Shown piece after piece: positions 29,608-38,458 of a stretch of 64,000 nt of DNA (positions are counted from its first letter, which is position 1; the number at the start of each line of letters is the position of its first letter). The notes beneath the pieces were generated by a model that saw only the letters and a list, made by a program, of their open reading frames with translations, did no database searches and had not been told where the DNA came from. A program made the position numbers and the translations under genes. This DNA comes from an uncultured Collinsella sp. GTDB taxonomy: Bacteria; Actinomycetota; Coriobacteriia; Coriobacteriales; Coriobacteriaceae. The stretch covers positions 1-64,000 of the forward strand of contig UQIE01000013.1 in NCBI GenBank assembly GCA_900541065.1. Direction: 5' to 3'.

Positions 29608-30606
29608 ATGTCCGACTATCAGGGAAAACGATTCAAGGCTTCTCAGATTCCCGATCCATCGAAGCCGGGTGCTGCCCATGCGGCGCAGCAGGGTCGGGCA
29701 TCCTCTCCTCAGCAGCCGCGCGCGCCGCGCCCCGTGACACCGGCGACGCATCGTCGACAGGACGCGCCAGCCGCATATCGACCTTCATCTTATAGCAACG
29801 CTAAGAAGCCGCCCCGGTCTTCATCGCATGCCGCGCCGTCGGATTACACCGAGCCGCCGCGCAAAAAGCGCCGCTCCATTATTCCCATTCTGCTCATCAT
29901 CATCGGCATCGGTCTGATTGTCGCCGCCGCCGCTATCTTTATTAATGCTCAGATTGGCTATAAGCAGGCGAGCGAGTCGTATCAGAAAATCGAGAAGCAA
30001 TATGTAAGCGATAAGGACGCCAGCGGCGTGCCGATTATCGACTTCGATGCGCTTGCTCAGACAAACCCCGAGATTGTGGGTTGGATTTACGCGCCGGGAA
30101 CCAACATCAACTATCCCGTGGTGCAGTCCAATAACAACTCCAAATACCTCAACACGCTGCTTGACGGTACGTCCAATGCATCGGGTGCGATTTTCTTGGA
30201 CAGTGACGATACCGCGCCGGGAATGGTTGACCAGCAGACCACGATCTACGGCCACCACATGAACGACGGATCGATGTTCAATGTGATCTCGGATACGACC
30301 GATCAGGCGACGTTCGACAGCATAGAGTACGTGTATTACATCACGCGCGACGCCACCTATAAACTGCGACCACTGGCGACCAAAGTTGTCGAGGACACGT
30401 ATGCCAAGGCGCGCACGCCCAATTTTGAGGGCGACGACGGGCTCAAGAACTACCTGTCCGAGATGCTCGACGGTGCCTCTGCCGTGGCGAGCGATGCCAT
30501 CGATCGTGCCGCTTCGGCAACCAAGGTGGCAACGCTTGTGACCTGTCGTTCGTTATCGCTGAGCAACACGCGTGCCGTCATGGTGCTCACGCCGGTCGAG
30601 GAATAA
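29608..30606 (+). CDS. Class B sortase
   Basis: 332 aa. A long cytoplasmic N-terminus rich in Pro, Ala, Arg and Lys (1-90) is followed by one membrane helix (about 92-115) and an extracellular sortase domain. Active-site residues are visible: the His pair in YGHHMND (about 216-217), Cys313 in TLVTC and Arg322 in NTRAV. Sortases cleave the LPxTG-like motif and link proteins to the cell wall or pilus. Spacing of Cys to Arg and the TLVTC context favour class B. The basic 90-residue N-terminus is unusually long. It may anchor the surface proteins of this window, though their motifs (LPEAG, MPSTG, LATTG, LAGTG) are not class-B-specific ones. GGAG precedes the ATG 36 nt after purE. Confidence 0.88.
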   Translation: MSDYQGKRFKASQIPDPSKPGAAHAAQQGRASSPQQPRAPRPVTPATHRRQDAPAAYRPSSYSNAKKPPRSSSHAAPSDYTEPPRKKRRSIIPILLIIIGIGLIVAAAAIFINAQIGYKQASESYQKIEKQYVSDKDASGVPIIDFDALAQTNPEIVGWIYAPGTNINYPVVQSNNNSKYLNTLLDGTSNASGAIFLDSDDTAPGMVDQQTTIYGHHMNDGSMFNVISDTTDQATFDSIEYVYYITRDATYKLRPLATKVVEDTYAKARTPNFEGDDGLKNYLSEMLDGASAVASDAIDRAASATKVATLVTCRSLSLSNTRAVMVLTPVEE

Positions 30607-30670
30607 GTTGTTCGAGAGTAGCTAAAAAAGCCCCGTTCCAAATTGGCTACTCGATGACGGTAAGGGAGAA

Positions 30671-31090
30671 ATGATGCTTGAGAATGGCAAAACGATGCCT
30701 TCGGTTGATGCTTGGCTGCGCGAGGCCAAGGCCGATTCGTCGGCACCTGCGTGCGGTATGTATCTGACACATAACGGTGTGGTGCGCGCGACGCCCAAGT
30801 CCGAGGTCCGCGGGATCGAAACCGATGGCGTAGCTCCCGGGCGCAGGGTGGGCGGCATGGTGTTCGGCTTCGATGCTCAGAAAGTGCAGGCTGCTATCGA
30901 GGCCACGCGCGCGATGCCGGGTATCGGCTATGTGCGCGTGTGGCTGGCAAGCGGCGAGCTTGCCGTAGGTGACGACATCATGCTCGTGCTCATTGGCGGG
31001 GACATTCGCCCGCATGTGGTCGATGCGCTGCAGTCGCTCGTCGGCACCATCAAGAACGAGTGCGTGAGCGAGGTCGAGCGCGAGGTGTAA
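30671..31090 (+). CDS. MoaE-like protein with altered catalytic motif
   Basis: 139 aa. The C-terminal half (GYVRVWLASGELAVGDDIMLVLIGG onward) follows the fold of MoaE, the large subunit of molybdopterin synthase. The family's conserved His-Arg pair in the SxHR segment is replaced here by GDIRPH, and the C-terminal Lys motif (WKKE or similar) is missing, so molybdopterin synthase activity is doubtful. The N-terminal 40 residues are unlike MoaE. No other molybdenum cofactor gene is nearby. GGGAG precedes ATG 30671; ATG 30674 is an alternative. Confidence 0.6.
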   Translation: MMLENGKTMPSVDAWLREAKADSSAPACGMYLTHNGVVRATPKSEVRGIETDGVAPGRRVGGMVFGFDAQKVQAAIEATRAMPGIGYVRVWLASGELAVGDDIMLVLIGGDIRPHVVDALQSLVGTIKNECVSEVEREV

Positions 31091-31123
31091 GGCCTCGTCG
31101 GCAATCCGAGTCTGTCTATAGCG

Positions 31124-31164
31124 AAAGCCCGCCGGCAGTTCATGTAGATCTGCCAGCGGGCTTT
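31124..31164. terminator. Hairpin between the MoaE-like gene and the convergent membrane protein gene
   Basis: AAAGCCCGCCGGCAG (31124-31138) pairs with CTGCCAGCGGGCTTT (31150-31164), one mismatch. It is symmetric enough to serve both convergent genes. Confidence 0.75.
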
Positions 31165-31196
31165 GATGTGTTGGAGCTATTTTGCTCTGGCGTTTG

Positions 31197-32426
31197 CTAC
31201 ACGCGTGTGGCGTCCTTGGGGCTCATGGTCATACTCTGAAAACGGTTCTCCATATATTCGTTATCGAAATGCTTGTCATAGAACTGTGCGACGGGAATAT
31301 TTCGAACGGTTCCGTTGACGCGCTGATACCAATAGTCGAGCGATTGCAACGTCATGACGCCGTCGATCAACATGACGGCGGTCAGGATGACGGTAGCAGA
31401 GTAGCGGCGTTTCCATGGAATCATATTGATGAGCTTAAGCAGGCGCGGCAGCAAGACCTTGATCCAGATGAGGCCACCCAGGCCCCACATGCAGGCAAAC
31501 GGCGTGCATGTGCGTCCCCCGGTCAATACCGCGATGGGATCGGGCATGCCGAATAGCCTAATGTGTGAATAGCTCCACGACACCACGCCAAATGAGGTCT
31601 GCATAAACCAGCCTACAAACACCTCGAAAGCGCCGCCGATCAGGGCACTTACCAGGAAAATGATCAGAGGATTCTTTTTATAGAAGCGGTTGAGCGCCAT
31701 GGTCATGAGCACCGCGCCAAATCCGTAGATGGGGCTAAAGGGGCCAAATAGCATACCGGCACGGTCCTGATAGACGCCGGGATCGACGACGACCATATGC
31801 CAGACTTCCTCGAGAATGAGACCTAACACGCTGCAGACGAAGAATACCCAGAACAGGTTGAAGTAGTTGAGCTTGATGTAGCCCTCGCCGGTTTCGTCGC
31901 GGCCGAGCATCCCCTCGGCGGCGGCATCGCGGTCGAGCATCTCTTGCAGACGGCGCTGCAGTTCGCGCTCCTGGCGTAGCGTGGGGTCGACGGTGGCCGA
32001 CAGCGCAATGAGGATGACAAGCTGGACGGCGGGGCGCAGCAGGAAGGGTCCGATGCCCTGGAGCATCACGTCAACCAAAAGCTCGACGACGGTGAATGCA
32101 ATAAGGATGTAGGACAGGCGGGCGGCATTGCGCCGCTGGTCCTTGATGAGGTCCAGGCCAAAGACGATCAAGATGATCGCGCTTGCCGCCGAGAGCATAA
32201 TGCCGGCGACGATAAGGCCAACCGCGACTAGGGTGTTATCACCGAGCTTAGCGGCGACGTTGCCGTTAATGAGTGCGGTGATGACCTGCCACATAAAGAC
32301 GGCGACTGACGGGAGCGTGCCCACGCCAGATAGGGTGCACAGGACTGCGTAGACCTTGATGATAAGGGGGATCTTCTTGGCCTCCGTGGTGCTGGGGACA
32401 CTGGGGTCGAGTTGATTTCGATCCAT
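31197..32426 (-). CDS. Putative ABC-transporter type IV (CmpB-family) membrane protein
   Basis: 409 aa with about nine hydrophobic segments. The C-terminal half has the CmpB-family motif FGPFSPIYGFGAVL (about 225-240) and the conserved GRTCTPFACMWGLGG segment. The N-terminal half (1-175) is a separate set of membrane helices followed by a charged stretch (RQERELQRRLQEMLDRDAAAEG). Members are labelled ABC transporter permeases, but no ATPase or binding protein is adjacent and the function is unknown. The start codon is 16 nt from the palindrome 32443-32460. Confidence 0.75.
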   Translation of the reverse strand: MDRNQLDPSVPSTTEAKKIPLIIKVYAVLCTLSGVGTLPSVAVFMWQVITALINGNVAAKLGDNTLVAVGLIVAGIMLSAASAIILIVFGLDLIKDQRRNAARLSYILIAFTVVELLVDVMLQGIGPFLLRPAVQLVILIALSATVDPTLRQERELQRRLQEMLDRDAAAEGMLGRDETGEGYIKLNYFNLFWVFFVCSVLGLILEEVWHMVVVDPGVYQDRAGMLFGPFSPIYGFGAVLMTMALNRFYKKNPLIIFLVSALIGGAFEVFVGWFMQTSFGVVSWSYSHIRLFGMPDPIAVLTGGRTCTPFACMWGLGGLIWIKVLLPRLLKLINMIPWKRRYSATVILTAVMLIDGVMTLQSLDYWYQRVNGTVRNIPVAQFYDKHFDNEYMENRFQSMTMSPKDATRV

Positions 32427-32442
32427 ACGCTACCTTTCTCGT

Positions 32443-32460
32443 CTTGTAGTAGCCTACAAG
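32443..32460. promoter_or_regulatory. Palindrome upstream of the CmpB-family gene
   Basis: CTTGTAG (32443-32449) and CTACAAG (32454-32460) form a perfect 7-bp inverted repeat around TAGC, in the divergent gap before purF and close to the start of the minus-strand gene. Such a short site just before a start codon could be an operator. Confidence 0.45.
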
Positions 32461-32675
32461 GATACGCCGACGACCAGCTAAAAGACAGGACGAACGTCCC
32501 AATTGCAACAATGTAGCCCCTAGCGCGGGCGAGACACGGCGCACGGGAAGTCTTCGAGGCCGTTGCCCCTGAGAGTGGACTACCCAATAAAATGTTTGGT
32601 CGCAAAACGGATAATAAGCTCGGTGGGCTTTTAAAAAGCGCTGCTCATGCGCGGGGGAGCGCGTCGCGCCGTGCG
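32461..32675. other. Gene-free region upstream of purF
   Basis: About 215 bp with no coding potential and no recognised riboswitch; I looked for ZTP, purine and PRPP aptamer motifs without success. A TATAAT box at 32676-32681 lies at its end. Confidence 0.4.
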
Positions 32676-32681
32676 TATAAT
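32676..32681 (+). promoter_or_regulatory. Probable purF -10 box
   Basis: TATAAT, 41 nt before the purF start codon. The expected -35 position (about 32653-32658) is G-rich and non-consensus, so an activator may be needed or the match may be incidental. Confidence 0.45.
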
Positions 32682-32722
32682 AAGGCGGGTAACGCCAAAA
32701 TACGAGGCTCTGAGGGGATGCC

Positions 32723-34393
32723 ATGTCTCAAGAAACCATCCGCGCGGCCGAGCGTGCCGCGGGACAGGTGAACGCCATGTCGACGTATGATCCGGACTCT
32801 GACCAGCTGCATGAGGAATGCGGCGTTTTTGGTGTCTGGGCGCCCGATCGCGACGTGGCTCGACTGACGTACTTTGGCCTGCGTGCACTGCAGCATCGCG
32901 GCCAAGAATCGGCGGGAATCGCCGTTGGTGACGGCGGTACGGTTATGGTCCGCAAGGATCTGGGCCTGCTCGACCGCGTGTTCTCCAATGCCGACTTGTC
33001 GACGCTCTCCGGTCAGCTGGCCGTGGGTCATGTGCGCTACGGCACCGCCGGCGCCAAGAGCTGGGAAGCCTCTCAGCCGCACCTCTCTACCATCAATAGC
33101 GTCATTATCGCGCTCGCGCACAACGGCACCCTCGTCAACACCGACGAGCTGCGTCGCCAGCTGATCGAGCTGGGCGTACCGTTCCTCTCCAACTCGGATT
33201 CCGAGGTCGCGACCAAACTCATCGGCTACTTTACTCAGCGTACTGGCCATCTGCGCGAGGGCATTCGCAAGACCATGGAGCTCGTGCGCGGCGGCTACGC
33301 CATGACGCTCATCAACGAGCAGGCGCTCTACGCATTCCGCGATCCGCACGGCATTCGCCCGCTCGTGCTGGGCAAGCTGGTGGATGAGGGCCTGGACCAG
33401 GCCGATGCCGCATCCGTTTCGCAGCTGCCGTCGCAGGACGGCGCCGCGACGGTCGACGCCACCACCCATGTCACGCGCGCCGGCGGCTGGGTCGTTGCCT
33501 CCGAGACCTGCGCGCTCGATATCGTGGGCGCCGAGTACGTCCGCGACGTCCGTCCCGGTGAGATTTTGCGCATCAGCGCCGAGGGCCTTGTGTCCGAGCA
33601 GGGCGTGCCTGCCGCCGAAGAGCCTGCTAACTGCATTTTTGAGCAGGTCTACTTTGCTCGCCCCGATTCCATCATGAACGGCAAGAGCGTCTACGCCTGC
33701 CGTTATGACATGGGTCGTCAGCTGGCACATGAGGAGCCCGTCGAGGCCGACCTGGTCATCGGCGTGCCCGACTCCGGCCTGCCGCCCGCGGAGGGCTATT
33801 CGCACGAGAGTGGCATTCCCTTTGGCGAGGGCCTCATCAAGAACCGCTATGTGGGCCGTACGTTTATCGAGCCTACGCAGGAGCTGCGTGCCATGGGCGT
33901 GCGTATGAAGCTCAACCCGCTGCGTGACAACATCGAGGGCAAGCGCCTGGTCGTCATCGACGACTCCATCGTGCGCGGCACCACCATGGTGCAGCTCGTC
34001 AAGATGCTGCGCAACGCCGGCGCCAAGGAGATTCATATCCGCATCAACTCGCCCGAGGTCATCTGGCCGTGCTTCTACGGTATCGATACCGACGTGCAGT
34101 CGCAGCTTATCAGCGCCAACAAGACGGTCGACGAGATTTGCGAGTATATCGGCGCCGATTCGCTGGCCTTCCTTTCGGTCGAGGGCCTGCTTAAGGTCAT
34201 GCCCAAGGGCGGTTACTGCGATGCGTGCTTTACCGGCCGCTACCCCGTGGCGATTCCCGAGAGCTTTGGCCGCGACAAGTTCATGGAGGGCTTTAAGCCC
34301 CGCAACCTGGACAAGCCGCTGCACTTTGACGACGACGCCGTGGTCGAGAAATACGACGATCGCAGCTGGGAAGAGGAACACGGCGAGGCCTAA
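32723..34393 (+). CDS. purF: Amidophosphoribosyltransferase
   Basis: 556 aa, longer than the usual 470-510 aa. Processing would expose Cys33 (ECGVFGVW) as the N-terminal nucleophile of the glutaminase domain, leaving a 32-residue propeptide. The phosphoribosyltransferase domain carries the PRPP motif VVIDDSIVRGTTM (about 415-427). A unique insert (about 225-245, SQLPSQDGAATVDATTH) lies in the first domain. It catalyses the first committed purine step. AGGGG precedes the ATG. purM follows after about 160 nt. Confidence 0.96.
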   Translation: MSQETIRAAERAAGQVNAMSTYDPDSDQLHEECGVFGVWAPDRDVARLTYFGLRALQHRGQESAGIAVGDGGTVMVRKDLGLLDRVFSNADLSTLSGQLAVGHVRYGTAGAKSWEASQPHLSTINSVIIALAHNGTLVNTDELRRQLIELGVPFLSNSDSEVATKLIGYFTQRTGHLREGIRKTMELVRGGYAMTLINEQALYAFRDPHGIRPLVLGKLVDEGLDQADAASVSQLPSQDGAATVDATTHVTRAGGWVVASETCALDIVGAEYVRDVRPGEILRISAEGLVSEQGVPAAEEPANCIFEQVYFARPDSIMNGKSVYACRYDMGRQLAHEEPVEADLVIGVPDSGLPPAEGYSHESGIPFGEGLIKNRYVGRTFIEPTQELRAMGVRMKLNPLRDNIEGKRLVVIDDSIVRGTTMVQLVKMLRNAGAKEIHIRINSPEVIWPCFYGIDTDVQSQLISANKTVDEICEYIGADSLAFLSVEGLLKVMPKGGYCDACFTGRYPVAIPESFGRDKFMEGFKPRNLDKPLHFDDDAVVEKYDDRSWEEEHGEA

Positions 34394-34432
34394 AACCTGC
34401 CAAAAAGGGACAGGTTTATTTTGGTAGGTTTT
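34392..34432 (+). terminator. purF 3' hairpin of repetitive type
   Basis: AAAACCTGCCAAAA (34392-34405) pairs with TTTTGGTAGGTTTT (34419-34432) with one G-T wobble; the first arm overlaps the purF stop codon. The loop contains GGGACAGG. The 3' part (34410-34437) belongs to a dispersed repeat also found near 56.6-56.75 kb. Confidence 0.65.
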
Positions 34433-34550
34433 ACCTGCTGTTTTGTTGATATGACGGCGCGCGTTGTTATGGCGCGCGCCGAAATGAACGCAACTATGAG
34501 CACCGTTTGGCGCCCGGGCGGCGCCACGGTAGTGGGAGAGGAAGGCTCAG

Positions 34551-35654
34551 ATGAGCGACAGCAAGCATGTGACGTATGAGGATGCCGGCGTCGATACCGC
34601 CGAGGGCGGCCGCGCCGTTGACGCTATTAAGCAGATGGTTAAGGACACCAACCGTCCCGAGGTCATCGGCGGCATCGGTGGCTTTGGTGGCCTGTTCTCG
34701 GCTGCCGCGCTTAAGGATATGGAAGACCCGATTCTGATTAGCGGTACCGACGGCGTGGGCACCAAGCTCGTGCTCGCCCAGATCATGGACCGTCACGAGA
34801 CGGTGGGCCAGGACCTGGTTGCTATGTGCGTCAACGACATTCTGGCTTCGGGTGCCGAGCCGCTGTTCTTCCTGGACTACGTTGCCATCGGCCACATCGA
34901 GGCCGAGCACATGGCAAAGATCATCAAGGGTGTGGCCGACGGCTGCAAGCTCGCGGGCTGCGCGCTCGTGGGCGGCGAGATGGCCGAGCACCCCGGCGTC
35001 ATGGCTCCTGCCGACTACGACCTTGCCGGATTTACCGTGGGCGTCGTCGACCGTCCCAAGATGCTCGACCCCGCGAATGTCCGTCCCGGCAACGTGATCC
35101 TGGGCCTGCCTTCCACCGGCGTGCACTCCAACGGCTACTCGCTCGTGCGTAAGGTCATTGGCGTCGACGGTATTAAGCCGGGCACGCCCGAGGCCGCCGC
35201 TAAGGCCGAGGAGCTGAGCCGTCCGCTCGAGGAACTCGGCGGCGCATCGCTGGCAGACGCCCTGTTGGCCCCCACGCGCATCTATGTCAAGCCGATTCTG
35301 GAGCTGCTGCGCGGTGGCGCTCCGGTGCACGCCATCGCCCATATCACTGGCGGCGGTATTACCGAGAACCTCAACCGCGCGCTCGCCGACGACGTCGACG
35401 CCGTGGTCACCCGCAACGGCGCCGAGATGGGTTGGGACGTTCCGCCCGTCATCACCTACGTGTCGCGCCAGGCCGAGCTCGCGCCCAACGAGGCATGCAA
35501 GACCTTCAACATGGGCGTTGGCCTGTGCCTGATCGTCGCCCCCGAGGACGAGGCTGCCGTGACCGAGGCCCTGGTCGCGCTGGGAGAGAAGCCGTTCCGC
35601 GTGGGCGAGTGCGTCGAGGGCTCCGGTAAGGTCGTGTACTCCGATGAGCGCTAA
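34551..35654 (+). CDS. purM: Phosphoribosylformylglycinamidine cyclo-ligase (AIR synthetase)
   Basis: 367 aa. The N-terminal YEDAGVDTAEGGRAV, the motif GTDGVGTKL (about 65-73) and GIGHITGGG-like IAHITGGGITENL (about 263-275) are typical of PurM. It closes FGAM to AIR using ATP. The ribosome binding site is GAGAGGAAGG. An inverted repeat CGGCGCGCG/CGCGCGCCG lies at 34455-34481 in the gap after purF. purN overlaps its 3' end by 11 bp. Confidence 0.96.
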   Translation: MSDSKHVTYEDAGVDTAEGGRAVDAIKQMVKDTNRPEVIGGIGGFGGLFSAAALKDMEDPILISGTDGVGTKLVLAQIMDRHETVGQDLVAMCVNDILASGAEPLFFLDYVAIGHIEAEHMAKIIKGVADGCKLAGCALVGGEMAEHPGVMAPADYDLAGFTVGVVDRPKMLDPANVRPGNVILGLPSTGVHSNGYSLVRKVIGVDGIKPGTPEAAAKAEELSRPLEELGGASLADALLAPTRIYVKPILELLRGGAPVHAIAHITGGGITENLNRALADDVDAVVTRNGAEMGWDVPPVITYVSRQAELAPNEACKTFNMGVGLCLIVAPEDEAAVTEALVALGEKPFRVGECVEGSGKVVYSDER

Positions 35655-36345
35655 CGAGCAGATGGCTGCTGCCGCGAGCCTGGGCTTTGTGCCCTACACC
35701 CGTCCGACCGGCACCGATACGGCCGAGCCGCTCAAGATCGGTGTGCTCATCAGCGGTTCGGGTACCAACCTGCAGGCGCTGATCGACCTGATCGCCGCCG
35801 GCAAGCTCAACGCTTCGATTGAGCTTGTGGTGTCGAGCCGTCCTTCGGCTAAGGGTTTGCAGCGCGCTGAGCGCGCGGGCATCCAGACGCTCACGCTGTC
35901 CAAGGATGTCTACGCCGACCCCATCGCCGCTGACGAGATCATCGCGCACGAGCTTCTCGAGCGCGGCTGCGAGTATGTGGTCATGGCCGGCTACATGCGC
36001 ATGGTGCACACGCCTCTGCTGGCGGCGTTTCCCAACCGCGTGGTCAATCTGCATCCGGCGCTGCTGCCGAGCTTTACCGGTGCGCATGCGATTGACGATG
36101 CCTTTGCGCGCGGCGTCAAGGTGACCGGCGTGACCGTGCACTTTGCCAACGAGATTTACGACAACGGCCCCATCATCGCCCAGCGCGCGCTGGCTGTCGG
36201 GGAGGGCTGGGATGTCGACACGCTCGAGGAGCACATCCATGCGATTGAGCACGTGCTGTATCCCGAGGTCGTGCAAATGCTCGCCGACGGCCGCGTCCAC
36301 GTGCTGGAGAGCGGCAAGGTCGCAATTGACGCGCCTCGCGGCTAG
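35644..36345 (+). CDS. purN: Phosphoribosylglycinamide formyltransferase
   Basis: 233 aa, about 30 longer than usual because of an N-terminal extension (1-30) before the core KIGVLISGSGTNLQALI. The catalytic region has the motif NLHPALLPSFTGAHA (about 130-145) with the essential His and the downstream GVTVHFANE. It transfers a formyl group from 10-formyl-THF to GAR. The ATG lies within the end of purM, so the two are coupled. Confidence 0.96.
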   Translation: MSANEQMAAAASLGFVPYTRPTGTDTAEPLKIGVLISGSGTNLQALIDLIAAGKLNASIELVVSSRPSAKGLQRAERAGIQTLTLSKDVYADPIAADEIIAHELLERGCEYVVMAGYMRMVHTPLLAAFPNRVVNLHPALLPSFTGAHAIDDAFARGVKVTGVTVHFANEIYDNGPIIAQRALAVGEGWDVDTLEEHIHAIEHVLYPEVVQMLADGRVHVLESGKVAIDAPRG

Positions 36346-36433
36346 CGGCGCACAGTACAATTTAGCCGAGTAGTCAGGGTGGTCATTGGCGCCAAGGCGC
36401 ACGTGGCCACCCTTTGTTTGGGTAGTCACCTGC

Positions 36434-36468
36434 GACGTTCTTTAACGGCTAGTCATTTAAGAACGTCC
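36434..36468. repeat. Inverted repeat with GACGTTC arms between purN and the EIIA gene
   Basis: GACGTTCTTTAA (36434-36445) pairs with TTAAGAACGTC (36458-36468), one bulge. The same GACGTTC/GAACGTCC sequence recurs in the repeats at 36974-37060. Confidence 0.7.
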
Positions 36469-36496
36469 CCGATGGCTAGGTGAGAGAGGTGAGCGC

Positions 36497-36961
36497 ATGG
36501 CGGATAACGAAGCGCTGTTTACGCCTGAGCTGGTGTTTTTTGATTGGGAGTGTGCGACGCCGGATGAGGTGTTTGCGCGGCTCGAGGGCGAGCTTGCTCC
36601 ACGTGGCTACATTGCCGAGGGTTGGCTCGACGCCGTTCGCACGCGCGAGGATGCCTATCCCACGGGTCTTGCCATGCCGGCGGCAAACATTGCCATTCCG
36701 CATACCGATCCGGGGTTTGTGGCCAAGCCCTATATCGCGGTGGTGAAGCCCGCCGCGCCCGTGACATTTAACGCTATGGCTGGCATGGGCGCTCCGGTGT
36801 CGGCGCAGATCGTCATTAATCTGGGCATCGCCGAGCCGGGAGGCCAGGTCGAAGCCCTGCAGGCGCTCATGAACATCTTTATGGACGCCGATGCCGCAGC
36901 CGACGTGCTCGGCCAGACCACGTCCCAGGGCATGGTCGACGCCATCCGCCGTCACTTCTAA
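36497..36961 (+). CDS. PTS EIIA component, fructose/galactitol type
   Basis: 154 aa. The phosphorylation site is His69 in NIAIPHTDPGF, the signature of the fructose-type EIIA (PTS EIIA type 2) domain; the C-terminal half matches GatA-like proteins. It receives phosphate from HPr and hands it to an EIIB. No EIIB or EIIC of the same family is in the window, so it is an orphan component; it is not of the ManX type needed by the PTS at 23.7-25.8 kb. GAGAGGTGAG precedes ATG 36497. Confidence 0.88.
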   Translation: MADNEALFTPELVFFDWECATPDEVFARLEGELAPRGYIAEGWLDAVRTREDAYPTGLAMPAANIAIPHTDPGFVAKPYIAVVKPAAPVTFNAMAGMGAPVSAQIVINLGIAEPGGQVEALQALMNIFMDADAAADVLGQTTSQGMVDAIRRHF

Positions 36962-36973
36962 GGTGGGGCTGAG

Positions 36974-37117
36974 CCGGCACTTGGGGACGTTCCTTTTCTG
37001 CCGGCAGTTAGGGACAGTTCCCAAGTGTCGGCACATAAAGAACGTCCAACTGCCAAGTGCCACATCTGTCCCCTTTGCACCAAAATGGTGCAGATTAACC
37101 TGTCCCCAATGCACCAA
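36974..37117. repeat. Cluster of GGGGAC/GTCCCC palindromic repeats
   Basis: The 222-bp gap between the EIIA gene and the foldase gene is mostly palindromic. GCCGGCACTTGGG (36974-36986) pairs with CCCAAGTGTCGGC (37020-37032) with one mismatch; ACGTTCCTTT lies inside and its partner AAAGAACGTCC just outside. Further on come a TGCACC-AAAAT-GGTGCA hairpin and two TGTCCCC copies. This looks like overlapping REP-type repeats. A promoter for the next gene may be hidden in it. Confidence 0.6.
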
Positions 37118-37183
37118 GCGTGCCGCGGGGGCCGCGTTGTGACACAATGGCGTTTGTTCGATTCGTTATGCGAAAGGCCAACT

Positions 37184-38404
37184 ATGGCAAATAAGAAAAA
37201 GAACCCTGCGCCCGAGCCGACGCCCGAGCAGCAGGCTCGCGCTGCCTCCAGCTCTCGCAAGAAGCAGCGCAAGACGTACGTGTCTAAGACCGTCAAGATC
37301 GTTCTGGTGGTCATCGGCGTGCTGGCGATGCTGCTTTCCGTCTCGGCGATGGCGTGCTCCGGCCTTATGTCGCAGGCTGAGGACACCTCGGGCTACAAGC
37401 TGACCGGCGGTGTTGCTGCCACTATCAACGGCACCAACCTTACCGAGGACACCGTGACCAAGCAGATCATGAGCATGCGCACGTCCTACGGCTACACCAA
37501 GGATGAGGATTGGGCGCAGTATCTGGTTGACAACGACCTCACGCCCAAGAAGTACCGCAAGCAACTCATCGACTCCTACACGCAGCAGATTCTGCTTCAA
37601 CAGGCACAGAAGGAGAACGGCGTGACGGTGTCGGACGAGGAGGTCGAGAAGGCTTGGAAGGACGCGTGCAAGAGCGCGGGCGGAGCCAAGGCCTTTAAGA
37701 AGACCCTCAAGACCTACGGCTATACCGAGGACACCTACAAGGACTCGCTCAAGGAGAGTCTGGCGCAACAGAAACTCAAGGATGCCGTCGCGCCCACGAG
37801 CAAGCCCAAGGACAGCGAGATTGTCGATTACATCAACGAAAATCTGTCCAGCTACAACGACGCCCGCCGCTCGTCGAACATCCTGATCAAGGTTGATTCC
37901 GACGCTTCCGACGAGGACAAGGCTGCCGCCAAGGCCAAGGCGCAGGAGTGCCTGGACAAGATCAACTCCGGTGAGCTGAGCTTTGAGGACGCCGTTGAGC
38001 AGTACTCCGAGGACACCGGTTCCAAGGAGAAGAAGGGCGATGTGGGCTGGGATAAGCTCACCACCTTTGTCGACAGCTACCAGACGGCGCTCGAGGGACT
38101 CAACAAGGGCGACGTGAGCGAAGTCGTCGAGTCGACCTATGGCTACCACATCATCAAGTGCACCGACTACTTCCATGTCGATAATCAGGTTGATGACATC
38201 AACCAGGTGCCCAAGGACATCAAAAAGTACGTCTCCAACGTGGTGAAGACGCAAGCGGCCAGCACCGCGTACAGCGAGTGGCTGGAGCAGTACAAGAAGG
38301 ATGCCGACATCACCGTCAACCCCATGCCCAAAGACGTACCCTATAACGTGAGTCTGAAGGGTGTCACCAAGAGTTCGACCGACGATTCGTCGACGACTGA
38401 GTAA
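37184..38404 (+). CDS. Membrane-anchored peptidyl-prolyl isomerase, PrsA/SurA-like foldase
   Basis: 406 aa from ATG 37184 (AAAGG upstream); the longer upstream frame lies in repeats. Cytoplasmic basic residues 1-37, one membrane helix (about 38-60), then a SurA-N-like helical region (about 75-215) and a parvulin rotamase domain (about 225-330: RRSSNILIKVDSD, then EDTGSKEKKGDVGWD and STYGYHIIKC). It should help fold exported proteins outside the membrane. A Cys follows the helix (AMAC), but the lipobox is weak and the charged N-terminus long, so a transmembrane anchor is more likely than a lipid anchor. A hairpin follows at 38409-38435. Confidence 0.88.
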   Translation: MANKKKNPAPEPTPEQQARAASSSRKKQRKTYVSKTVKIVLVVIGVLAMLLSVSAMACSGLMSQAEDTSGYKLTGGVAATINGTNLTEDTVTKQIMSMRTSYGYTKDEDWAQYLVDNDLTPKKYRKQLIDSYTQQILLQQAQKENGVTVSDEEVEKAWKDACKSAGGAKAFKKTLKTYGYTEDTYKDSLKESLAQQKLKDAVAPTSKPKDSEIVDYINENLSSYNDARRSSNILIKVDSDASDEDKAAAKAKAQECLDKINSGELSFEDAVEQYSEDTGSKEKKGDVGWDKLTTFVDSYQTALEGLNKGDVSEVVESTYGYHIIKCTDYFHVDNQVDDINQVPKDIKKYVSNVVKTQAASTAYSEWLEQYKKDADITVNPMPKDVPYNVSLKGVTKSSTDDSSTTE

Positions 38405-38408
38405 TCAT

Positions 38409-38435
38409 GGGGCGGTGCTCATGCGAGCGCCGCCC
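38409..38435 (+). terminator. Hairpin between foldase and yqeY-like gene
   Basis: GGGCGGTGCTC pairs with GAGCGCCGCCC (one wobble) around ATGC. There is no T-run, so partial readthrough to the next gene is likely. Confidence 0.45.
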
Positions 38436-38458
38436 ACGCTATTGAGGAGGATTTGCAG

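Noticed and set aside
32427..32722. Purine, ZTP or PRPP riboswitch before purF
   Set aside because: None of the core motifs I know could be found; the leader from the TATAAT box would also be too short.
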